DNA of 34,147 bases from a virus, in IMG/VR virus record IMGVR_UViG_3300017779_000058, positions 1 to 34,147 of that record; one strand, given 5' to 3'. Position numbers and translations under genes: made by a program. The notes beneath the pieces are model-generated. The model ran no database searches and was not told the origin of the DNA. It saw only the letters and a program-made list of their open reading frames with translations. Below, one piece after another: positions 12,393-21,300 of the stretch (positions within the stretch are counted from its first letter, which is position 1; every line of letters starts with the position of its first letter).

Positions 12393-12636
12393 TATTGGGA
12401 TCGACGGAATACAAAGAGCCTCTGCTAAAGATGTAGAGGTAAGCCACAATATCGCTCATGTATTTAGTTCGCCCACAGGACAGGAAGTCCTGCGTTATCT
12501 GCGCTCCATTACAATCGAAATGGTTAATGGGCCTAATGTGACTACAGAAGAGTTGCGACATATAGAGGGGCAGCGATATATCGTTGGCCTTATTGAGCAA
12601 CGTATCTCACATTCGCACAGGAGTAAGAACAAATGA
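12376..12636 (+). CDS. Bbp19-like small protein, TTG start
   Basis: This 86-residue protein lies between portal and scaffold. The FSSPTGQEVLRYLRSI and TTEELRHIEGQRYIVGLI segments match the Bbp19 family of podoviruses. The start is TTG, 17 bases inside the portal gene, with AGGGA about 7 bases upstream. No in-frame ATG or GTG near that point is better. The family is virion-region associated, with function unknown. Confidence 0.72.
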   Translation: MPNKVNIGIDGIQRASAKDVEVSHNIAHVFSSPTGQEVLRYLRSITIEMVNGPNVTTEELRHIEGQRYIVGLIEQRISHSHRSKNK

Positions 12637-13376
12637 ATGAGACAGTAGCCGAAGCAACAGCCGAAGTAGCTGTAGAAGCGCCAACAGAAGAGCGTGATTT
12701 TGTTGTAGCAGAGGACAGTCAGCCACAACGACCTGAGTGGTTGCCCGAAAAATACAACACAGGTGAAGACTTAGCTAAAGCATATAAGGAGCTAGAGTCA
12801 AAGCTTGGCACAAAAGATGAAGACATTCGATCTAAGATCATCGAAGAGATTCAGACCGAAGCCTTTAGCGAGAGGCCAGAGTCAGCAGGTGATTATCAAC
12901 TGCCAGATATTGTGAATGAGGAAATGGCTGTAGATAATGAGTTGCTCAAGTGGTGGGCAGATCATTCATACGAGAACGGCTTTTCTCAAGATGAGTTCAA
13001 TAAAGGCATTGAAATGTATGCTCAAGCGACTGGTGGGCAAGAACCAGACCTTGATGCAGAAGCTGCAAAGCTTGGAGATAATGCTAATGACCGCATACAA
13101 GCTGCGTCTATGTTTGCAAACAAGTTCTTTCCAGAGCAAGCAATCCCTGCGGTAGAGCGCATGTGCGAAAGCCATGAAGGAATCCTTGCTCTTGAAGCCG
13201 TAATGGAAGCAATGAAGGACGGATCGTTTACAGGCGAAACGCAGCCGAGTGCAGGTCAAAGTGAGGCCGATCTAAGGGAGATGATGAATGACCCAAGATA
13301 CCATAAAGACCGCGACCCTCACTTCATCAAGCAAGTCACCGAAGGATTCCAAGCCCTTTACCCAAACAGAGGTTAA
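12633..13376 (+). CDS. Capsid assembly scaffolding protein, T7 gp9-like
   Basis: This 247-residue acidic protein probably guides capsid assembly and exits before DNA fills the head. The N-terminal 45 residues are disordered and Glu/Ala-rich, followed by RPEWLPEKYNTGEDLAKAYK, a common opening of podovirus scaffolds. The C-terminal part (LREMMNDPRYHKDRDPHFIK...) is the typical capsid-binding end. ATGA overlap with the upstream gene. Its position between portal and capsid fits. Confidence 0.85.
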   Translation: MNETVAEATAEVAVEAPTEERDFVVAEDSQPQRPEWLPEKYNTGEDLAKAYKELESKLGTKDEDIRSKIIEEIQTEAFSERPESAGDYQLPDIVNEEMAVDNELLKWWADHSYENGFSQDEFNKGIEMYAQATGGQEPDLDAEAAKLGDNANDRIQAASMFANKFFPEQAIPAVERMCESHEGILALEAVMEAMKDGSFTGETQPSAGQSEADLREMMNDPRYHKDRDPHFIKQVTEGFQALYPNRG

Positions 13377-13384
13377 GATTCTAA

Positions 13385-13413
13385 AAAGGGGGCGTTATTA
13401 CATGACCCCCTTT
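13385..13413 (+). promoter_or_regulatory. Hairpin holding the start codon of the gp13-like gene in its loop
   Basis: AAAGGGGG (13385-13392) pairs perfectly with CCCCCTTT (13406-13413) around a 13-base loop that contains the ATG at 13402. The only ribosome-binding purines (AAAAAGGGGG) are in the 5' arm, so folding would hide them. It could also weakly terminate transcription, since A5 and TTT flank the stem. Either way it would lower expression relative to the scaffold. Confidence 0.5.
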
Positions 13414-13887
13414 ACCTTACGTCATGTTGATGAGGTCGTTGCCAACTTAAGTAAGGAAAATAAAAGAGAGCTTGCCATCTTAGGTCACACTGACGTTGAG
13501 CAAGCCATCATTGAAATGTACGAAACATCTGAGTGCTATCTTGTAAGGCGAGAGGGCGAAAGCTTTATAGCTGTTGGGGGTTTGTTCTTTACTGAGGATC
13601 AAGACTTTCCTCAAATGTTCTGCATGTTCTCAAATAAAATAAAAGAAAACTTCACTATGCTAGCGCGTGGATCAAGGATGTTGGTTAACTTCTTTGACAA
13701 GACTCAGCCCAATATGACCATGACTATCCTAGCCGATTATGAGGGAATATTGCAGTGGGCAGCTTGGCTTGGCTTTGAACCTGTTGGTATTTCAGTGCTA
13801 GGAGAAAACAAGTATGTTGAATTTGTGCGTTGCAATCCGAACAAAAAGAATGTTTACGATAGCTCATTACGGCCCATAATGCACTGA
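13402..13887 (+). CDS. T7 gp13/GNAT-like (DUF2833) protein
   Basis: With the ATG at 13402 the protein is 161 residues (MTPFTLRHVDEVVANLSKEN). ECYLVRREGESFIAVGGLFF, then RGSRMLVNFFDK and the ILQWAAWLGFEPVG segment, match the acetyltransferase-like DUF2833 family that includes T7 gp13, an internal virion protein A homologue. An alternative ATG at 13288, inside the scaffold gene with AGGGAG 7 bases upstream, would add 38 low-complexity residues. I prefer the later start because homology-like sequence begins there and the added segment overprints conserved scaffold sequence. A start-codon hairpin suggests low or regulated translation. Confidence 0.75.
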   Translation: MTPFTLRHVDEVVANLSKENKRELAILGHTDVEQAIIEMYETSECYLVRREGESFIAVGGLFFTEDQDFPQMFCMFSNKIKENFTMLARGSRMLVNFFDKTQPNMTMTILADYEGILQWAAWLGFEPVGISVLGENKYVEFVRCNPNKKNVYDSSLRPIMH

Positions 13888-13908
13888 AAGGCCCGAAAGG
13901 ATACCCTT

Positions 13909-13953
13909 ATTGAAGTGCGAGAGTGGACACCCGTTGTAAACCGTAACTTCAAT
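13909..13953 (+). promoter_or_regulatory. Leader stem-loop before the capsid gene
   Basis: ATTGAAGT (13909-13916) and ACTTCAAT (13946-13953) are exact inverses in the 79-base gap before the major capsid gene. The AGGA ribosome-binding site (13955-13958) follows immediately and stays outside the stem. The loop is 29 bases and there is no T-run. Such a stem could protect the capsid message from decay and keep its start accessible. Confidence 0.45.
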
Positions 13954-13966
13954 TAGGACTGTGAAA

Positions 13967-14776
13967 ATGGCTAATACAATTGACCAAGCCTTTATCAAGC
14001 AGTTTGAAACCGAAGTTCACATGGCGTATCAGCGTATGGGTTCTAAACTACGGAACACTGTTCGCTCTACTAATGTGACTGGTTCAACTGCTCGTTTCCA
14101 AGTAATCGGAAAAGGCACAGCCAATACGAAATCTCGTAACGGCAACGTAACCCCAATGGAATTGGCGCATACAAACGTCGAAGTCACTATGGCTGACTAC
14201 TATGCACCAGAGTACATTGATAAACTAGACGAGTTGAAAATCAACATCAACGAGCGTCAAGCTGTAGCTCAATCTGCTGCTGCTGCGCTTGGTCGTAAGA
14301 CAGATGAGATTCTAACAACTGCTCTTGATGCAGGTGCTAACTCAACTCAAATCCACGACACTGGCTCTGCTTTGGCAAAGGCTGATCTGCTTTCTCTCTT
14401 TGAGACTGTTGGTAATGCTGACATGCCAGAGGACGGACAGCGTTTCTTGGCAATGTCTCCTGCGGGATTTGCTGATCTGTATAACATTACAGAGTTTGCA
14501 TCTTCTGACTTTGTTGGCGATCAGAACCTGCCGTTCGCGGGTGGTATCACCATGAAGGAGTTCTTGGGCTTTAAAATCTTCTCAACGTCTGCGGTTGCAG
14601 GTGGCAAAAACTTTGCTTACCACACAAACGCTGTTGGCCTTGGCATCAATGCTGATGTTCAAACTGAGGTCAACTATGTTGCAGAAAAAGTCTCACACCT
14701 CGCAACCTCGATGATGTCAATGGGGGCTGTCGTTATTGACGATGATGGCGTCTATGAAGTCCTCGACAATAACTAA
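13967..14776 (+). CDS. Major capsid protein
   Basis: This 269-residue protein follows scaffold and gp13-like genes and precedes the tail tubular genes, the standard place for the capsid gene. The ATG at 13967 is chosen over GTG at 13961 because AGGA is 8 bases away. Segments such as VTMADYYAPEYIDKLDELKI and SPAGFADLYNITEF fit short HK97-fold capsid proteins. GFKIFSTSAVAGGKNFAYHT and the hydrophobic C-terminal MMSMGAVVIDDDGVYEV are also as expected for that fold. It is shorter than T7 gp10 (about 345). The exact family is not assigned. Confidence 0.88.
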   Translation: MANTIDQAFIKQFETEVHMAYQRMGSKLRNTVRSTNVTGSTARFQVIGKGTANTKSRNGNVTPMELAHTNVEVTMADYYAPEYIDKLDELKININERQAVAQSAAAALGRKTDEILTTALDAGANSTQIHDTGSALAKADLLSLFETVGNADMPEDGQRFLAMSPAGFADLYNITEFASSDFVGDQNLPFAGGITMKEFLGFKIFSTSAVAGGKNFAYHTNAVGLGINADVQTEVNYVAEKVSHLATSMMSMGAVVIDDDGVYEVLDNN

Positions 14777-14788
14777 GGAGAGTAAAAC

Positions 14789-15052
14789 ATGGCTTATGCA
14801 GCAAGTGGACTAGCTCGAATTGGTGGTGACTCAAACGGAAGTTTGTGGATGTACACAAGCGCAGACGCAATTGCGACTGTAAACACAGAAGGTTACTTTA
14901 ACAGTGCAGCAAATATGCTAGCTGTTCGTGACCTAATTATTGTTTGTGACACTAATGTTCCATCAACCAACTTTGTTAATGTTCTCTCGAACACTGGCAC
15001 TGTAGTCGATGTTTCAAACGGCACTGCTGTCGTTGAAACAGACGGCGATTAA
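14789..15052 (+). CDS. Small capsid-adjacent protein (possible head decoration)
   Basis: This 87-residue protein has AAGGAG 9 bases before the ATG. The pattern ADAIATVNTEGYFNSAANML followed by VRDLIIVCDT and a beta-rich C-terminus is common in small proteins encoded right after the capsid gene or in tail genes of many phages. A head-decoration or stabilising role is suggested by position only. It ends just before a very stable UUCG hairpin. Confidence 0.7.
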   Translation: MAYAASGLARIGGDSNGSLWMYTSADAIATVNTEGYFNSAANMLAVRDLIIVCDTNVPSTNFVNVLSNTGTVVDVSNGTAVVETDGD

Positions 15053-15053
15053 T

Positions 15054-15088
15054 AAAGGGGTGGGGGCTTCGGCCCCCATACTGCCATG
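15054..15088 (+). promoter_or_regulatory. UUCG hairpin between Shine-Dalgarno and start codon
   Basis: AAAGGGG (15054-15060) is followed directly by a seven-pair hairpin, TGGGGGC-TTCG-GCCCCCA (15061-15078), and then seven bases to the ATG at 15086. There is no other Shine-Dalgarno between hairpin and ATG. Linear spacing is 25 bases, far too long; with the hairpin folded it becomes 7, optimal. This is the arrangement described for the T4 gene 38 message. No T-run follows, so it is not a standard terminator. Confidence 0.7.
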
Positions 15089-15670
15089 CCAAAAGTAGCA
15101 GATTCCGCAATAGAAGTTGCAACCAACGCCTTATATCTTATTGGCGCAGATGCCATTACTGACTTTACTGCTAATACAGTAGAGGCAAAAGTTGCGAACG
15201 CTCTTTATGAAGACACCGTTCGGACATCGTTTGCTTCTTTTCGGTGGCGTTTTGCAACTACACAATTTAATCTTACACGGTTAGCAACAGCGCCCAAGGG
15301 CAAGTTTGAGTCTGCTTACCATATACCTTCTTCTTGCATTACAGTAATAGGCGCAACAATTAATGATGCTCCAATTAAATACGATATTTATGGTAATAAA
15401 ATATTCTGCAATGCAACCTCATCGGATACTGTAGTCTTAGACTATGTTGAGCGTGAAGCTGAATCCAATTGGCCTTCTTACTTTACAACGCCAATTCAGT
15501 TTTCGCTTGCTGCATCCTTTGCAATATCAATAGCTAAAGATGCGCAGTTAGCTAGCTTGATGGAGCAGAAAGCAGCCTCATTGTTTATTAAGGCTAGAAA
15601 CATTGACTCGCAGCAACAGACAACGCGCAAGCTAAACACTTCGAGGTTTATTACTGAAAGGCGCAGCTAA
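15086..15670 (+). CDS. Tail tubular protein A (T7 gp11-like adaptor)
   Basis: This 194-residue protein probably forms the ring joining portal and nozzle. The N-terminal pattern EVATNALYLIGADAITDFTA, then ANALYEDTVRTSFASFRWRF, is the signature of podovirus tail tubular A proteins. The remainder is beta-rich with a C-terminal helix (SLFIKARNIDSQQQTTRKLN). The length agrees with T7 gp11 (196). Translation appears to use the hairpin-bridged ribosome-binding site just upstream. It overlaps the next gene by one base (TAATG). Confidence 0.92.
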   Translation: MPKVADSAIEVATNALYLIGADAITDFTANTVEAKVANALYEDTVRTSFASFRWRFATTQFNLTRLATAPKGKFESAYHIPSSCITVIGATINDAPIKYDIYGNKIFCNATSSDTVVLDYVEREAESNWPSYFTTPIQFSLAASFAISIAKDAQLASLMEQKAASLFIKARNIDSQQQTTRKLNTSRFITERRS

Positions 15671-17907
15671 TGCAAAAAATCAGAGTACCAATTAGCAGCT
15701 TTCAGTATGGCGAAATAAGTGATTCTCTTATTATGAGAACTGACACCGCTGTCTACAATGCGTCAGCGCAAAGCCTACAGAACATGGTTGTTATGGCAGA
15801 GGGGTCTGTTAAGAAGCGTTATGGTCTGAAACATATTTATAATTATAGCTTAAATGATTCTACTAAAGAACAGTCACATTTGTTTCCTTTCGTTTTTGAT
15901 GAAAATGAAGAATACATTATTTCGGTAGAGCATCAGAAAGTAAGATGCTTTCGCCTTCTAACAGATGGTACAGTAAGTCTTGTTGCTACTATAACAACAG
16001 ACACAAGCAGCGCAGCGCTTCCCTTCGATCAGGATTATTTAAAAGAATACACTACATCGCAGTATGGTGATGTTATGTTTATATCGCACCCACTGTTTGC
16101 GCCAAGGATGTTAACACGCACAAGCCTTACTGCATTTGAAATTTCTACATACAGCTTTGACAAAAGGGCAGATAACAGCGCTACGTTTCAACCTTACTCT
16201 AAGTTCCAAGGTCATGGCGTAACGCTTGATCCTAGCGCTACAACTGGGACAGGAATAACCTTAACAACAAGCGCTGCATATTGGGATACAACAGGAAGTC
16301 AGTCTGGTGGCAACTATCCCGACTCCCTGCATGTTGGCGTAGTGGTTAGATATAGCGGCAATGAGATTACAATAACTAGTGTTCAGTCTGCAACTCAGGC
16401 AACAGGTAATGTTGTTGACGAACTATCAACTCGCCTGTCTGTTTTAAACCCATTCCGCACTATTGACGGAAGCACAACTGTAGAAGTCACAATGATTGAG
16501 CATGGTTTTGCAGGTAGTGAATCCATTACTTTTTCTGGTGCTTCAGCAACTGGCGGCATTAATACTGGCAACTTAAATGGGGCTAGAACTGTAAGCGGCA
16601 TTATCGACGAAAACACATTTACGTTTACTGCGGGTGGTGCTGCTTCTTCTGCCGAAGATGGTGGTGGTCAAGTAACTGTTGTAACCCATGCGCCTAGAGC
16701 AGATTGGGATGAGCAAGCTTGGTCGGCTAAGAGGGGCTACCCTGCGGCTGTTGAGTTCCATGAGAACCGTCTTTGCTTTGGGGGCACAATAGCAGAGCCA
16801 GATAATATCTGGATGTCACAACTTGGTGAGTTCTTTAACTTTGACGTAGGAGATGCAGCAGATACAGATGCTATCTCTATGGTAGCTGCAACAGGTGATG
16901 TTAATGAAATAAGGTATCTTGTTTCAAACAGAGACTTGCAGGTGTTTACTGCATCTAATGAGCTTTATATTCCAACTTACCTTAATCAAGCTATTACGCC
17001 GACTAACGCACAGATAAGAAAGCAGACACCATATGGGGTCGAACACGTTGAGCCTATGTCGATAGACGGCGCAACAATCTTTGTGCAGAATAATGGTAGG
17101 ATTATTCGGGAGTATATCTACACTGACACAGAAGAAGCCTATACTGCGACATCTGTTTCCACGATTGCCTCTCATCTAATAGATGCCCCAAAGTATTTAG
17201 CCATTGTTCATAGCGGCTTTGGGCTTCCAGATTCATATGCTGCCTTAACTCTTAACAATGGCGACCTTGCATTGTTCTCCTCAAACAGAGCGGAGAAGAG
17301 AGCATCATGGACTAGGGTAGTAGCCAATGGCACATTTGGATCGGTTTGCAGCATTGAAGATCGCTTGTTTGCTAATGTCTATGATTCAAGTGGTAACTTA
17401 AAGCTATGTGAGTTTGACACTGAGGTTGGTTTGGATTTCTGGCTGTATGGTGCAGTATCAACAAACCTTGTTGATGTAAGCGCTGTATATTCTTCTGGTG
17501 ATTCTGTTGATGTAATAGCAATTAAAAACTCTACTCAGTATTCTCTTGGCTCTTTTACTGTAAATGGAAGTAATAAGGTTGACCTTACTGCCCACGCCTC
17601 AGAAAGCTATACCCATGCTTATGTAGGCAAGAAGTTTACAGCTCAGATAATAACAAATCCTATTGATGCTGCTGTAGGCAATGGCCCTGCAACTGGTAGC
17701 GGAAGAGGGATTACTAACATTGTTTTAGACTTAAAGAACGCAAACTCAGTTAAGGTAAACAGCAGAACGCCAACGATGTCTTCTGGATTTACTGGTAAAA
17801 AAGAGTTCCGCTCTTTAGGTTATAGTCGTGACCCACAGGTTACAATCGAACAAGATGACCCGCTTACTATGCAGGTCAATGGAATAATTGCGGAGTTAAT
17901 AATATAA
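15670..17907 (+). CDS. Tail tubular protein B / nozzle (T7 gp12-like)
   Basis: This 745-residue protein should form the hexameric nozzle. The N-terminus (SFQYGEISDSLIMRTDTAVY, then SLQNMVVMAEGSVKKRYG) is the diagnostic opening of the family. Another typical segment is AVEFHENRLCFGGTIAEPDNIWMSQLGEF. The C-terminus is beta-rich, with RSLGYSRDPQVTIEQDDPLTMQVNGI. The length is close to T7 gp12 (794). A Thr/Ser-rich insertion at about residues 185-340 may be an extra surface domain. Confidence 0.93.
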   Translation: MQKIRVPISSFQYGEISDSLIMRTDTAVYNASAQSLQNMVVMAEGSVKKRYGLKHIYNYSLNDSTKEQSHLFPFVFDENEEYIISVEHQKVRCFRLLTDGTVSLVATITTDTSSAALPFDQDYLKEYTTSQYGDVMFISHPLFAPRMLTRTSLTAFEISTYSFDKRADNSATFQPYSKFQGHGVTLDPSATTGTGITLTTSAAYWDTTGSQSGGNYPDSLHVGVVVRYSGNEITITSVQSATQATGNVVDELSTRLSVLNPFRTIDGSTTVEVTMIEHGFAGSESITFSGASATGGINTGNLNGARTVSGIIDENTFTFTAGGAASSAEDGGGQVTVVTHAPRADWDEQAWSAKRGYPAAVEFHENRLCFGGTIAEPDNIWMSQLGEFFNFDVGDAADTDAISMVAATGDVNEIRYLVSNRDLQVFTASNELYIPTYLNQAITPTNAQIRKQTPYGVEHVEPMSIDGATIFVQNNGRIIREYIYTDTEEAYTATSVSTIASHLIDAPKYLAIVHSGFGLPDSYAALTLNNGDLALFSSNRAEKRASWTRVVANGTFGSVCSIEDRLFANVYDSSGNLKLCEFDTEVGLDFWLYGAVSTNLVDVSAVYSSGDSVDVIAIKNSTQYSLGSFTVNGSNKVDLTAHASESYTHAYVGKKFTAQIITNPIDAAVGNGPATGSGRGITNIVLDLKNANSVKVNSRTPTMSSGFTGKKEFRSLGYSRDPQVTIEQDDPLTMQVNGIIAELII

Positions 17908-18347
17908 TGTCATTACCTTTAATGTTTGCTTTTATTAGCGCAGCAGGTCAAATGCAAGCAGGTGCGGCAGCAGAACAGTCTGCTAACTTAGACGCTTTTA
18001 ATATAGAGACCGATAAAGTAAGGAGCGCAATAGAAACTCGACAGCGCCATGCCGCTAGACGAGAGGCTTACGATAGAAATACCTCTGCCAACATTGCAGC
18101 CGTTTATGCTAGCGGAAGAGATGTATCTAGCCGATCTGTTGAGGCTTTCCTTGGAGCGCAAAAAGAAACCTTGGGTAAGGATATTAGAACGTCCGATCTT
18201 ATGGGGATGTTTGAGGCTATGAAGCTAAGTCAGCAAGCAACAACAACAAGGGTTGAAGGCAGGGCCAGAAAGCAAGCAGCGATGATTGGTGCATTTACTA
18301 CAATTGGCAAAGGCATTGCTGATTATGGCGATTACAAGACCCCATAG
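17907..18347 (+). CDS. Internal virion protein B-like (T7 gp14-like)
   Basis: This 146-residue protein starts with a hydrophobic Ala/Gly/Gln-rich segment (MFAFISAAGQMQAGAAAEQS) and continues as a long charged helix (IETDKVRSAIETRQRHAARR and on), as in T7 gp14-like ejection proteins, which line the outer-membrane part of the ejection channel. It is shorter than T7 gp14 (196). It begins one base into the nozzle stop and is followed by two giant internal proteins, supporting the call. Confidence 0.8.
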   Translation: MSLPLMFAFISAAGQMQAGAAAEQSANLDAFNIETDKVRSAIETRQRHAARREAYDRNTSANIAAVYASGRDVSSRSVEAFLGAQKETLGKDIRTSDLMGMFEAMKLSQQATTTRVEGRARKQAAMIGAFTTIGKGIADYGDYKTP

Positions 18348-18374
18348 ACCAAGCAGGAAATAGGAAAATAAGCA

Positions 18375-21300
18375 ATGGCAATGATTAGAGAAAAGCGTGA
18401 GTTTAGAATCTCGCCCATTGGCGTTGCGCGATCATCTTCCGCAGGTCAAATTACTGGCGAGGCAATAGCGCGAAACGCAGCAAAGGCCGAAGCGGTTGCT
18501 TATAAAAGAGCAGTTCAAGATGCCGAGGCGCATGGCATTGATCTAGCCAATGCTTTGTCTGGTGAGCAGGTGATGGCACTTGACCCCTCCACAGGGTTGC
18601 CAGAAGTTCACGAAGGGCCAAAAGGTTTAGGTCGTGTCGCTCAACAAGCTTACCAAAACGTACTGCTTACAAGATTTGAGCAAGAGTTAGGAACTCAAAT
18701 TGATGGCAAGATGAAAGAGCTTGCCCTCAGATACGATCTTAGCCCTTCTGGATTTAACAAAGCAGCATCAGAATACATTGCGCAAATGGCGAACACTGAA
18801 ACAAGCACAGTGTTTAGCAATGAAATTGTAAGAGTTGGTCAGGCTGTAAAGCAGGGGTATGCCCACAATCTTAGCTTAAAGGCTTTAACTAGAGAAAGAG
18901 CAGAGCAGGTTGATGCTCATAAGTTAAGGGTACAAGAAAGACAGGCTGCATTAGAGATTGCTGCAAGAACAGGCAACACTGAGCAAATTCAGCTTATCCT
19001 TAAGCAAGGCGCTGTTGACGATCAGAATATGGCTAACTCTCAGCTAGTAACTGCTAGCTCAACAAAGCTAAATTCTAAGTTTGACAATGTTGCAATAGCG
19101 CGTGGCACTCTAAGAAGTGTTATTGAGACTGGCAATTTCACTCACATGGAGTTGCTAGAAATCCAGTCAGCCGTTGATATGGGGAACTTAGGCGGTCTTT
19201 CAGAAGAAATAAAAAATGCTCTTGGAAAAGACTTTCAAGATGTTCTTTCTGACCCATCAACCTTCGAGCAGTTTACCCAATATGCCAATGAGTACATGGG
19301 AGATGCCGTTGGCGCTTCTTCGATTAAGCTTGCCAAGTCTGTCCAACAGGCGCGTGTTGACGCAAACTCTGGCAAAAACTCTAATGGTCAGATTATGCGA
19401 AACGCAGACGCAATAGCAGATGGCACTGATTCTACGGCTGAAGTTGACGAAGTTATTGAGGCTTATGAAGCTGCTTTAGCTACACAACAGGGCGCGGTTA
19501 TTGCAGGTATGTCTAACAGTGAATCAAACGATCTTATGTTAGGCGTTACAAAAAGAGTTAATGGTATAGCCGATGGGATTCAGCGACATGTTGTAAGTCA
19601 GCTAACAAGCAAAGAAGAGATTGTTAATGTTATTGAGTATTTAAATAACCCAAGCCCACAAGCTCTTAAGATAATACCAGAAAGCCTACACGATGATTTA
19701 AAAAATTTAGCGTACTTAGATAGCGAAACTGGCTTTGGCCTTAAGAAAAGTGCTATTACTTTTTTTGAGGGCTTTAAAGATGAGAAGGCTTTTAAACAAA
19801 ACCAAGAAAAAATTAAGGCGGGAATTGAGCTTTACAGAGATGTAAACGAAGCAATTGACAGCGCAATAAGAACAGGTTCTGATGTTGATGGTGTAAGCAC
19901 TTCTTACGCTGAAACAATGTCTAATATAGAAAGCTCTAAAGCAGACAACGAAGCAAAGGAACGGCAGAAAAACTCTCTTAATAATGCTGCGGCAACAGCC
20001 TATATAAGATTGGCTATAAGCTCTGCGCCAACAGCAGAAATGGCAGAGGCTATGGTGGCTTATGCTAAAGGAATAGAGCCTAGCATTTCACTGCCAGAAA
20101 ATGTTCGTGATGTTTTAGACAAAGCTAAAAGACTTGGCGATGAATCAACAATAACAACCGCAGCAAATAATAAGTCTCAAGCTAAAATTAAAGATTTAGA
20201 AAACAGAACAGCTTTGAGCGCAATAGATAAGTTGAACTCTGATATTGGTCGTGGAATGGCTGATGCTTCTGACAAGGATAATAGAGAGCATATAGATACC
20301 GTTCTTAAGCTAAAGGATGATTTCTATACAGTTTCTTCTAGCGAACAAGATCAAGGCTTTAAAGCCGTAGGCCAAGTTGTTCTTCCACAGTCATTTGTTA
20401 GCCTCCTTGACCAAGCCGCAAATGGCAATGTCCCAACAGGGATGATGAATAGATTGCTGTCTCTCTATGCTAATACGTCTACTCAAATTGACAGAAACGG
20501 AATAGAAAGCCTTTCTAATAGTCACTCTGCTTTAGATGCAAATACTAAAGCATTTTGGGACTTAATGTCTTCATATCAACAGCAATCAGATACACCAATT
20601 AATGAGGCGCAGTTTAAGCAGTTTGCTGACTTTTATAAAGAGACCGTACGAGGCGAGGGCTTTGCTACAGTAATGGGTTCTCAGTTGGCTCAATATGCTG
20701 CTGAAGAAACAGGAGGTACAGCTACAAAAAATCAGACTGCAACACCTCTACAGTACCTTCAATCCTTAACTGGCCCAGATAAAAATACTCCAATAAGCGC
20801 TGCTATAAGAAATACAAAGATGACAGAAATGTTGGAGGCATCTGTCTTTGCTTGGTTTGCTGATCGCGGTGGCGCAAACAAAATAGACATGCCTTTAAAA
20901 GATTATGTAACGCAGAAAGCAGAAGCACTTTATGTTGAAGACAAAAATGTTTTGCCTGAGTTTGGTGAAACGAAAACAATATACCCTCTCTCTGCTACAT
21001 TAAGCAGCGATCCTAAAGTGCAGGAAATGTTTCTTGATGCAGTAAGAAAAGATTTGCACTTAATGGATAAAGATTTTGGTTGGGCGACTAAAGAGTTTAA
21101 GCTTAGACCAGTTGGGCAAAACCTAGACACAGGCATGACGTATGCTGTTATGGTTAAGGGCGAAGACGGCGAGTTTTCTTTGTATGAGTATTCTCATGAT
21201 GTAGTAACGGACTACAATATTACTGATACATTTATGGTTCCTGCTTTTATCTCTACCAAAGAAGAAAAGTATTTACAAAATATAAGGGCTTTGGAATCTT

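Noticed and set aside
13288-13401. N-terminal extension of the gp13-like protein from the ATG at 13288
   Set aside because: The 38 added residues overprint conserved scaffold sequence and look low-complexity. It is kept only as an alternative start.
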